A stretch of DNA of 64,000 nucleotides from JBBIRW01 sp037441565. GTDB lineage: Bacteria > Desulfobacterota > JBBIRW01. The notes below the pieces were generated by a model, which was not told the origin of the DNA, made no database searches, and saw nothing but the letters and a program-made list of their open reading frames with translations. The stretch is from contig JBBIRW010000002.1 in the NCBI GenBank assembly GCA_037441565.1, positions 186,001 through 250,000 on the forward strand. The letters are read 5' to 3'. Both the position numbers and the translations under genes were made by a program. This document shows, in pieces, positions 34,358 through 42,194 of this stretch (positions are counted from its first letter, which is position 1; every line of letters starts with the position of its first letter).

Positions 34358-35266
34358 TTACTTTATCACCTGAAAGATCTGTATCCTGTTATTATCCCTG
34401 TCGGCAATAAATAAGAATCCATTTTTATTAATACAGATCTGAGCAGGATATCTGAGCTGCCCTTCCTTCCATCCATAAGCGGCAGCATGTGCGATAAAAT
34501 TTCCATTCTTTCCAATTATTGCAATGACTCCATCATTTCGGTCAACTACAAAAATTATTCCTTCGTTGTCGACTGTGATACTGGTGGGAAATTTCGCATA
34601 ATCAGAGAAATCATTTGACAAAGGACTGAAAAGAGCGGGATCCTTTGCCGTGGTATAGATCATCTTATTTACTGTGTCAAGAAGATAGATAACACCCTTC
34701 GAATCCACCGCCAGATCTGAGATAAAACCGTAATTTTCGGGAAATGGTATTTGATTCCGGACCTTTCCTGAAGGGTCAAGAATTAAGACCTTTCCACCCG
34801 ATACATCAAGAATGTATACATTATCATTGTTGTCAAGTTTAAATGTCATCGGTATCACTTCAGCACTACCTGATAGATCAGAGATTTCCAGATAACCCTC
34901 AAATTTCCCTATTGGTGATATCATGGCAATCCTTAAATTTTTCGCATCAAGAACCAGCGTTCCTCCTTTTGAATTTACATGAACACTAAGGGGCCCTACC
35001 AGTTCCGGTATCTTCCACTCTTCTCCTCCTGTAACAGTTCCTCCCTGATTAAGGGTAAAACGAACAAGGCGATTATTTTCAGTATCTGAAACAACAAGAA
35101 TATTCTCTGAACACCCTACTCCCTGCGGCATAAAAAATCCATTTCCCTTTGAATCAGCATAAATAGAGATAACGTGCCGTACCTTTACTGTCTCCGAAGA
35201 ATAGACCCCTTGTGAAAAAATTAGTAAATTAACAAGCAAAATAAAGCCCGTAAATCTCTTCATCAT
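34358..35266 (-). CDS. exported NHL-repeat beta-propeller protein
   Basis: A 302-residue protein with a signal peptide (FTGFILLVNLLIFSQGVYSS) and repeated NHL blades such as DTENNRLVRF, DVSGGKVLILDPSGKV and ADRDNNRIQIFQV. NHL propellers bind proteins. It follows the 16-haem cytochrome gene by four bases, so it may scaffold or dock that cytochrome. It is one of three propeller proteins in this locus. Confidence 0.85.
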   Translation of the reverse strand: MMKRFTGFILLVNLLIFSQGVYSSETVKVRHVISIYADSKGNGFFMPQGVGCSENILVVSDTENNRLVRFTLNQGGTVTGGEEWKIPELVGPLSVHVNSKGGTLVLDAKNLRIAMISPIGKFEGYLEISDLSGSAEVIPMTFKLDNNDNVYILDVSGGKVLILDPSGKVRNQIPFPENYGFISDLAVDSKGVIYLLDTVNKMIYTTAKDPALFSPLSNDFSDYAKFPTSITVDNEGIIFVVDRNDGVIAIIGKNGNFIAHAAAYGWKEGQLRYPAQICINKNGFLFIADRDNNRIQIFQVIK

Positions 35267-35270
35267 TATC

Positions 35271-36536
35271 TCACCTCTTATACTCTACATGACACTGTGT
35301 GCACAGGTCGATCTGCGATTCCATATAGAACATCCTCTTAAATGGTGTTCCATGTGATCTGTGACAGCTTAGACAATCAACACGCAGGTTTTTATTCCTT
35401 TGATCAATAGCCTTCTCTCCAATTGGATGCGTTGTATGACTCTGCCATCTATGACACATGGCACAAACCTCTATAATCGAAGGCTGGGTTAAAAGATAAC
35501 TACCATTTGCAGCATGAGGGGTGTGACAGATAATACAATTTCCATTCTTGATGGGTTCATGTTTTACAAGGGATCTTTCCAATTTTCCCATGGTATCGGA
35601 ATGGCATCTTCCACAAAGGTTTCCAGCCTTCTCCTTCAGCAATGCCTTCTCCGTTGATGCATGTGCTCTATGACAGTTAAGACATCCATCTTTTCCGAAA
35701 ATAGGCCAGTGTATCATGGTCTTCCCAAAAATATTATTTATTAGCTTACTATGACAACCCCTGCAGAGCTCGTACCCCTTCTTCTTCGTTTTTATGGCAT
35801 CAGCAGAAGCTGGGTCATTATGACACTGGTTGCACATCCTTGATGCAACAGGAGTATGGACATTTGAGTAAAGGAGTGGTGCTTTTTCGGAGCCATGAAC
35901 ATCATGGCAGCTTGTACAACGGCCTTTTGTTACAGGATAATTTATATGCTGCTTTAAGAATGATGCTTTCCCTGTTTGATGACACTTCATGCAAAGCTTA
36001 GGATCATCTTCCTTCAAAAGTTTCTCCTCATTTCTGGAGACATGGGCATTATGACAGCTCAAACAACCCTTCTCGACAGGATTGTGTTTGAATCTTGCAC
36101 GCACCTTTGAAGCAATATCCTGATGGCATTTAAAACAGAGCTCATTACCTGGCCTTACGAGATTGAACTTGTTTAGCGAACCATGGGAATCATGACACAA
36201 CAAACACATCCCTTTTACAAAAATATTATGAACGCTACGGGGTTTATCCGGAATCAGTTTGCTATGGCAGCTGAAACAGATTTCCGATATCTCCATTGAA
36301 AGCATTTTTGGATATTTTGAAGAATGAGGATTATGACAGTCTGTGCATTTTCCAGATTTAACAGGTGCATGTATAAAGGGATTTTTGATTTTTTCCTGAA
36401 AGTTAACATGACAGCTGAAACAGAGCTTTCCACTTGCACCAGGTCTCAGTTTAAATTTATCCTCTCCTTTTGCAGAAACAGTAATGAAAAGGGATGCTAT
36501 AAAAATCCAGAGAATCAGCTTATATTGATGCTTCAT
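35271..36536 (-). CDS. 16-haem c-type cytochrome
   Basis: I choose ATG 36536 because AGGAG stands five bases before it; a frame opening at 36551 overlaps the previous stop and lacks such a site. The 421-residue protein has a signal peptide (ILWIFIASLFITVSA) and sixteen CXXCH motifs spaced about 20-40 residues apart, many in the doubled-CXXCH pattern C-x-x-C-H-N/D/R-x-H. This repeat type gives elongated haem wires. It is encoded directly after a 26-haem relative and probably forms part of the same periplasmic or outer-membrane conduit. Confidence 0.93.
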   Translation of the reverse strand: MKHQYKLILWIFIASLFITVSAKGEDKFKLRPGASGKLCFSCHVNFQEKIKNPFIHAPVKSGKCTDCHNPHSSKYPKMLSMEISEICFSCHSKLIPDKPRSVHNIFVKGMCLLCHDSHGSLNKFNLVRPGNELCFKCHQDIASKVRARFKHNPVEKGCLSCHNAHVSRNEEKLLKEDDPKLCMKCHQTGKASFLKQHINYPVTKGRCTSCHDVHGSEKAPLLYSNVHTPVASRMCNQCHNDPASADAIKTKKKGYELCRGCHSKLINNIFGKTMIHWPIFGKDGCLNCHRAHASTEKALLKEKAGNLCGRCHSDTMGKLERSLVKHEPIKNGNCIICHTPHAANGSYLLTQPSIIEVCAMCHRWQSHTTHPIGEKAIDQRNKNLRVDCLSCHRSHGTPFKRMFYMESQIDLCTQCHVEYKR

Positions 36537-36550
36537 ACTAACTCCTAACA

Positions 36551-38533
36551 TTATCTTTCAATCACATGACATGCCTCACAGGATCTTCCAGCAAATGGGG
36601 CGTGAACATGATCTTTGAATAGCTTTGGATCATTGGAAGTATGAGGGCTATGGCATGTCATGCAGGCGATCGCTGTAGACTCAATAGAAAGATGTGCGTT
36701 TGTAAATGATATTCTCTTCGGGTCATGACATTCAGCGCACAGCGTTTGAACTCTCTGTGTTAGAAGGAATGGCTCCCCTGATGAATGGGGTTTATGGCAA
36801 CGCAAACAGTCTCTTGTTGCAGGTGGATGAATCTTCTCTTTTGATATCTTCTCCTTTAGGTTCTTATGACATGGGAAACACCCCTCCGGTGCTTCTGCAC
36901 GGAGGAGCTTATTAAGCTTTGACTTATGGGGATTATGGCATTTTGAGCATCTGCCTTCTACAACTGCAGCATGCCTGCTTTTTGCATCCTTCATCGATCT
37001 TGCTATCTCACTATGACATGATAAACAGAGTTTTATCTGAGATTCAGATATCATACCCTCATGGTCGGTTCCATGTGGGTTGTGGCAGGTCAAACACATC
37101 CCTGACGCAAATGGTACATGATTCGATACGGTTCCTGTATCTTTTAGTAGATCACCATGACAGTTTTTACAAAGCTCAGCCCCTATAGTATCCATGAGGT
37201 TTTTATTTGCCGCAGTATGAGACCTGTGACAGAGATTACACTGACCATCTCTTACAGGTTTATGTGTGTTTGTCCTGATAAATCTGATTTCAGCATCAGC
37301 ATGACAACTGTAACATACAGAATCTACCCTATCCTTCAACATACCAATAGAATTTGATCCGTGGGGATTATGACAGTATGTGCACATACCTCTCTCAAAG
37401 GGAAGATGAATAACCTTTCCTTTTCCAGTGATTTTATCCTTGTCGTGACATGTAAAACATAGTTCATTTCCTTGATCATTGAGAAGTCTCGCATATTTTG
37501 CAGCATGAACACTATGGCAGGAGATACATCCACCATCTTCCACTACCTTATGCTTTTTAGATATTGGTTGAGCCTTATCAGAATGACATATATAACATAG
37601 CTGGTTGCCGTCCTTCACTGTAAGTTTTACATACTCAGATGTATGAGGATTATGACATGACATACAAGCCTCGTCTTTAAATGGAGAATGTTCTACAATA
37701 CCTCCCCTTTTAAGTGTGTTTAATTCGTGACACATCTTGCATAGTTTTCCGCCCTTCTCCACTGTTTCAAATGGATTTGAAGATGATGAAGGATTATGAC
37801 AGGTTTCACATGCAGCTGAGACAACAGGATTATGAATGCTTGTTTTAAGTAGCATTCGCTGGTTTGATGAGTGTGGGTTATGACAAACAATGCAAGACTT
37901 CTTTTCAACGGGATAATTACCATGTGCCTTTCTAAAAGATGAAGCGTTGCTGTTGTGACAGTCCATGCAGAGATTTAGTTCAGGTTTCCGGAGCAGATTC
38001 TCTTGATCCGAGCCGTGGGAAAAATGACATGCAATACAGCCTGTTGATATCACTATCTTATGGACAACCTTCTTCTGATACTGTTTTTCTTTATGGCACT
38101 GAAAACATGCCTCGTTACCTTCTTCCTTTAGTAGATATGCACCCTGGGAAGCATGGGGATTATGACAGTTTGTACATCTCCCTCTAATCGCAGTATGAAG
38201 ATGGGGTTTTGTTAGACCTATCTCCTCTTTTTTATGACAGCTAAGGCACAGATCATTTCCTGTTTTTTTAAGAACAAGTTTCTTTATGATACCATGGCGC
38301 AGATGACATTCCTCACATTTTCCTGTCTTCACAACTTTATGGATGGTTTTCATAGATAGGTATTTCTCAGAGAATTTTGTATGGCAATCGAGGCATTCCT
38401 TCTGCGGAAACTTTCTTTTCTCAATCCCTTCACTATCATTCAACGTAAAAATAATTACTCCACAAACAACAATGAAGATCGATATCATAAGAACAACTGC
38501 ACTATTTTTTCTGAAAAAATATCGCGATTTCAT
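36551..38533 (-). CDS. 26-haem c-type cytochrome
   Basis: A 660-residue protein with an N-terminal hydrophobic segment (AVVLMISIFIVVCGVIIFTL) that may stay as a membrane anchor, then 26 CXXCH motifs to the last residues (CEACHVIER). Most are doubled-CXXCH repeats containing CHNPH. One haem per about 24 residues is very dense, and 26 haems is a high count for one chain. The chain could bridge much of the periplasm. It is preceded by a parvulin chaperone gene and followed by a 16-haem gene. Confidence 0.94.
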   Translation of the reverse strand: MKSRYFFRKNSAVVLMISIFIVVCGVIIFTLNDSEGIEKRKFPQKECLDCHTKFSEKYLSMKTIHKVVKTGKCEECHLRHGIIKKLVLKKTGNDLCLSCHKKEEIGLTKPHLHTAIRGRCTNCHNPHASQGAYLLKEEGNEACFQCHKEKQYQKKVVHKIVISTGCIACHFSHGSDQENLLRKPELNLCMDCHNSNASSFRKAHGNYPVEKKSCIVCHNPHSSNQRMLLKTSIHNPVVSAACETCHNPSSSSNPFETVEKGGKLCKMCHELNTLKRGGIVEHSPFKDEACMSCHNPHTSEYVKLTVKDGNQLCYICHSDKAQPISKKHKVVEDGGCISCHSVHAAKYARLLNDQGNELCFTCHDKDKITGKGKVIHLPFERGMCTYCHNPHGSNSIGMLKDRVDSVCYSCHADAEIRFIRTNTHKPVRDGQCNLCHRSHTAANKNLMDTIGAELCKNCHGDLLKDTGTVSNHVPFASGMCLTCHNPHGTDHEGMISESQIKLCLSCHSEIARSMKDAKSRHAAVVEGRCSKCHNPHKSKLNKLLRAEAPEGCFPCHKNLKEKISKEKIHPPATRDCLRCHKPHSSGEPFLLTQRVQTLCAECHDPKRISFTNAHLSIESTAIACMTCHSPHTSNDPKLFKDHVHAPFAGRSCEACHVIER

Positions 38534-38540
38534 TTTTCCC

Positions 38541-40283
38541 TCAATTAATAACCGATGAAGGTCGTTCCTTATAAAGGTAGATCTTTACATTCATTTGCTC
38601 CCGGAGCGTCTCACCCCATTCATCAATGGCTTTCTTTGCCTTCAGTGCGACTAATTTGTTTAATATATCATCTGCCACATCCTCAAAACGCTGAAGTCTC
38701 TCGGGAAAAACATCACGAATGTAGATTATATAATGATACCCCTCGGGGCTACTATACAGCCTTGCATCCCCGACCCTTCCGCCTGAAAGTATAGATCTAA
38801 GTGACTCAGGCAGTTCACTCTCCAGAACAGGACTCTCGGGAAATATCAGGAGATCCTTTGAACCTTTTTTGATCTGTCCTTCTGTGTTCTCCTTAAGCCA
38901 GTTAAACTCGTAACCTTTTTTTATCTTCTCAAATACCTCAACGGCAGCATCTTTATTATTAAGTACTATACTGTCAAGTTTCAGCATCTTGGGTAAGGTA
39001 TATTCAGAAGAATGTTTCTCATAGTATTCCTTTAGTTCCTCTTCACTGATCTTAATCTCTGGTACTATAACCTTTTTGATAAAAGTATCAAAAAGCACAA
39101 ATTCCTTGTATCTGTTAACCTTCTTTATATATTCATCCCTCTTATCTATTCTCCTCCTTTTTGCTTCTAACTCAAAAAGCTTTCTCCCTATCATTTCTTC
39201 GAGCAGGCTGATCCTCTTGGCTAATGTTATTTTTCCTTCCCTTGCTGCACGATCCATCCCATGGAAAAATCTTTTTTTCAATGCATTTGTGAAATCACCA
39301 ACTGTTATTTTATATCTTCCGATGTATGCTATAACGCGCTTATCCTTTGCCATCTTTTCTATCTGATCTTCGCTAACATTATAGTTAAGTGATTGAAAGA
39401 GCCTCCTATCTATCCTTACATACTTCTTGGAAAGCCTCTCGTTATATTTGGTAAGTACCTCCACCTTTTTCTTGTTAAGCACCTTCTGTTTTGCCTCCTC
39501 CCTTGCTCTGAGGTCATCAGGATACTGCACCTCCTCAAGTTTAACAATTACATAACGGGGTGCTTGCTTGTATTCGAGTTTTATTATTTCACTTACCTCT
39601 CCCGGCTTCATCGTAGAAATAACGCTCGCAACCCGGGGTTGAAGATCTCCGGGCTTTACAACAATATCTTCCTCCTCGCTTAGCAAAGCCCCCTCAGAAC
39701 GCGCTATGGAGCAAGCCCTGTCGAAGTCCTCTCCCTTCTTGATAGCCTCCTCAACCCTTTTTGCATCCTCTTCCTTCTGGAAGGAAATGGACCTTATCCT
39801 CCACCTTTTTACCATTTCACGGTAAATGATATCGACTTGTTTCTCATCAGCCTTCACATCCTTTGTAATCTCATTTTGCAGTTCATTTATTAGTGTATCC
39901 AATTCATAAACATCTATCAGTTTTTTTACTTCAGGTAGTTCATCAAGACCCATATTAATTGATTCACGTACAATGAGTTTTGTTGTGATAAGACGGTCAA
40001 GGATCTCCCCATAGTTTATTTTTTCTTTGTTAACTTCTGAATCTCTATCCTTATCAGATGCCTTTATAAAATCCCAGAGATCTCCAACGGTAATCTTCTC
40101 ATCTTCAACAATAGCAACTGGTAGATTAGAAAATTCCTTTGAATCGATAGGGACTTTGATAATTATTAAGGGAGGTTCTTTCTTCTCCTCACCCTCTGCC
40201 CTGGCAGTAGCATCTGGAGTAGCAGTAAGGATCATAAGGATAAATGAGATCAGTCCAACGCATCTAAGTCTTGATCTATTCAT
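38541..40283 (-). CDS. periplasmic SurA/PrsA-like double-parvulin peptidyl-prolyl isomerase
   Basis: A 580-residue exported protein (signal GLISFILMILTATPDATA). It has a SurA-type chaperone N-domain repeated twice (VEDEKITVGDLWDF, and IGRYKITVGDFTNALKK) and two PpiC-like segments (about 150-255 and 430-540, with SILSGGRVGDARLYSSPEGYHYI). Such proteins fold outer-membrane barrels and multihaem cytochromes. Placement directly before the two giant cytochrome genes, seven bases upstream, suggests a dedicated chaperone. Confidence 0.82.
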   Translation of the reverse strand: MNRSRLRCVGLISFILMILTATPDATARAEGEEKKEPPLIIIKVPIDSKEFSNLPVAIVEDEKITVGDLWDFIKASDKDRDSEVNKEKINYGEILDRLITTKLIVRESINMGLDELPEVKKLIDVYELDTLINELQNEITKDVKADEKQVDIIYREMVKRWRIRSISFQKEEDAKRVEEAIKKGEDFDRACSIARSEGALLSEEEDIVVKPGDLQPRVASVISTMKPGEVSEIIKLEYKQAPRYVIVKLEEVQYPDDLRAREEAKQKVLNKKKVEVLTKYNERLSKKYVRIDRRLFQSLNYNVSEDQIEKMAKDKRVIAYIGRYKITVGDFTNALKKRFFHGMDRAAREGKITLAKRISLLEEMIGRKLFELEAKRRRIDKRDEYIKKVNRYKEFVLFDTFIKKVIVPEIKISEEELKEYYEKHSSEYTLPKMLKLDSIVLNNKDAAVEVFEKIKKGYEFNWLKENTEGQIKKGSKDLLIFPESPVLESELPESLRSILSGGRVGDARLYSSPEGYHYIIYIRDVFPERLQRFEDVADDILNKLVALKAKKAIDEWGETLREQMNVKIYLYKERPSSVIN

Positions 40284-40330
40284 TTTTATCTCCTGAAAGG
40301 ACCTTTTCTTTCTATTTGATGCATGATTAT

Positions 40331-40358
40331 TTTATATATTAGCCTGCCACATTGCCAA
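40331..40358 (-). promoter_or_regulatory. candidate sigma-70 promoter inside the locus, before the chaperone gene
   Basis: Minus-strand TTGGCA and TATAAA are 16 bases apart, about 48 bases before ATG 40283, in an 86-base gap. It would give the chaperone and giant cytochromes their own transcript. A sigma-54 reading of the same sequence fails by one base of spacing. Confidence 0.35.
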
Positions 40359-40369
40359 GTGTTTAAATT

Positions 40370-41494
40370 CTACCGAGATTCCTGGAACTCATCGACAACC
40401 TCTTCTGCCATTATCGCTGCCAGACGATGGGCGGTCCTGATAGTACCCCAGTCAAAGAGAAAAACATTATAATTACCCCTTCTATAACCCATAGATGAGT
40501 AAATCATCTTTTCCTTTGAGACATCAACCACATTTACAATAAAACCCACCTTCGGGATCCCGATTGGTCCTGAGTAATCGTTATAATCAAATACAGTTCC
40601 AGAAAAGACAAAATCAACATCAATAACGCTCGCAATCGCTCTAATATCAGCAAGTGAAGGACCATCAGCCATGATGATCCGAAACTGGAGAAGAATTTCT
40701 CTCAGCACACCTGGTTCAACAACACTGAACCATCCTTTTTTTGTTAACTGTTCAATGAAATGATTTCTCATAATCTCCCCGGCATAATTTCGTCCGCTTT
40801 TATTAAAAAAGGGCATTACAATAACCCTTCTTTTTTTCATCATCTGAGCAGAAAAAGCCCCGTTTTCATCTTTAACCCTGTCTATCCCTTCAGACCCTGT
40901 ATTAGAAGAGACCTCTAAAAGTCCTTTTGAAAGTAATTCAACAAATCTCATTACCGCCTTCTTCATAAGGATCAGAGGATCATTAACAATACTCAGTTCA
41001 AAAAGACCTGGCGAATCATCCCCCGTAAGGGATACGCTGTCCATCCACAGAATCTCCGGCCATCTACCAACGGAAACCAGTCTTCCCCTGATAGCTATCT
41101 TTGGTGGAGGAATATCATTATATAGTTCCAGAGAAATAATGAGCACCGCCTGTACGCCTGTTTCTTTACCAAGCGCAACAGCAGTCTGAGTATCAATCCC
41201 TGCTACATATCTCACTCTGTGAGAGGCCATGAAAGATGAGAGTCTGTCTTCATCAAGGATGTCAACACCGCGTTTTCTTAACTCATCTTTTATAAGCTGG
41301 CCAAACTCCTTGAGTGGCGCTACTCTACCTGTAAGGTTCTCCACGGGATAAACTGCAATGATCAGTGCGTGTCTTTTTAGCTCTTCGGTAAAACCATTTC
41401 CCTCAGCAATTCCAGCCTTGAAAAACATCAAAAGGGAAAATAACAATATACCAGAAAGTCCCCTTCTATCTGAAAAGTTTATCAAGCAGGTCAT
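40370..41494 (-). CDS. exported CsgG/FlgT-like two-domain protein
   Basis: A 374-residue protein with an N-terminal export segment (LSGILLFSLLMFFKAGIAEG). Two similar domains follow, each starting IAVYPVENLTGR or VIVMPFFNKSGR and containing a variant of GADFVFSGTV (VDVDFVFSGTVFDY), the pattern of CsgG-type proteins. CsgG relatives form outer-membrane export channels for curli or bind such channels. There is no lipobox, which departs from CsgG. It overlaps the preceding GNA1162-like gene by 29 bases; a TTG start further in is possible. Confidence 0.68.
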   Translation of the reverse strand: MTCLINFSDRRGLSGILLFSLLMFFKAGIAEGNGFTEELKRHALIIAVYPVENLTGRVAPLKEFGQLIKDELRKRGVDILDEDRLSSFMASHRVRYVAGIDTQTAVALGKETGVQAVLIISLELYNDIPPPKIAIRGRLVSVGRWPEILWMDSVSLTGDDSPGLFELSIVNDPLILMKKAVMRFVELLSKGLLEVSSNTGSEGIDRVKDENGAFSAQMMKKRRVIVMPFFNKSGRNYAGEIMRNHFIEQLTKKGWFSVVEPGVLREILLQFRIIMADGPSLADIRAIASVIDVDFVFSGTVFDYNDYSGPIGIPKVGFIVNVVDVSKEKMIYSSMGYRRGNYNVFLFDWGTIRTAHRLAAIMAEEVVDEFQESR

Positions 41495-42086
41495 TTATCG
41501 CCTCTTCAGTCACATCATCCATGGGTCTTCCACCTCCACCGAGGAGTCTGTCCGACAAATCAATACCCCCTTTAGAGGTGGATGCAGACCAAACGATCCT
41601 TCCCGTCTGCGCCTCAATCATGAATAAACTCAGGGAGATAACATTGGCAGCTGACTGACCTGAACGGACCTCTCCGTATTCTCTCACTACACCTGTTATA
41701 ACAGCATCAACCTTCACAATACCTGCAAATTTGACAACTTCCTCTGGGGATGGCGAGGTTGGATCTGCAATACCAGCCCTCTGAATCCCCCTTTTAACCT
41801 CACCAGACGGAATAACATAGACTGCTTTTGAGGCAAGAAGCTGTGTCATTAACAGATCCCTTACCCTTTCTGCAGCATATTGTTCTCTTGTGAGATTAAT
41901 AAAGGGCATTATTGCAACGGTACGGATAGAGCCAAAATCCATGGTTTCATCTACATATACATCGTATGCAGCATGAAGAGGCAATGGCAGAAAAACAATA
42001 ACCAAAAGAAAAAGGACAACCTTCTCAATAGCCTTAATCGTGGAAATAAAGGATTTCATAGGCAAAACTGTATTTCCATATAACAT
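41466..42086 (-). CDS. GNA1162-like (DUF799) exported protein of the CsgG superfamily
   Basis: I choose ATG 42086 because GGAGAGG stands just before it; a frame opening at 42179 has no such site. The 206-residue protein has a signal peptide (VVLFLLVIVFLPLPLHA) and VAIMPFINLTREQYAAERVRDLLMTQL, the GNA1162/CsgG-superfamily start, then VDAVITGVVREYGEVRSG. Members are periplasmic or outer-membrane accessory proteins of secretion machines. It is paired with the CsgG-like gene downstream. Confidence 0.7.
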   Translation of the reverse strand: MLYGNTVLPMKSFISTIKAIEKVVLFLLVIVFLPLPLHAAYDVYVDETMDFGSIRTVAIMPFINLTREQYAAERVRDLLMTQLLASKAVYVIPSGEVKRGIQRAGIADPTSPSPEEVVKFAGIVKVDAVITGVVREYGEVRSGQSAANVISLSLFMIEAQTGRIVWSASTSKGGIDLSDRLLGGGGRPMDDVTEEAINDLLDKLFR

Positions 42087-42194
42087 TTTCCTCTCCTTTG
42101 CGCAGAAAGTTGTCCTTCTTATTGAATTTGAAAAAGGGGTCCATTTCATATAGTAAGCCACCTTTGCCTCTTCTGTCAAACTCCATCATCCATA

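Noticed and set aside
34300..38560. Many plus-strand reading frames opposite the multihaem genes
   Set aside because: They are frames mirrored from repeated CXXCH codons, lack ribosome binding sites and family patterns.
40341..40358. Sigma-54-like TTGGCA...GC upstream of the chaperone gene
   Set aside because: GG and GC are one base too far apart; the same sequence reads better as a sigma-70 -35 box.
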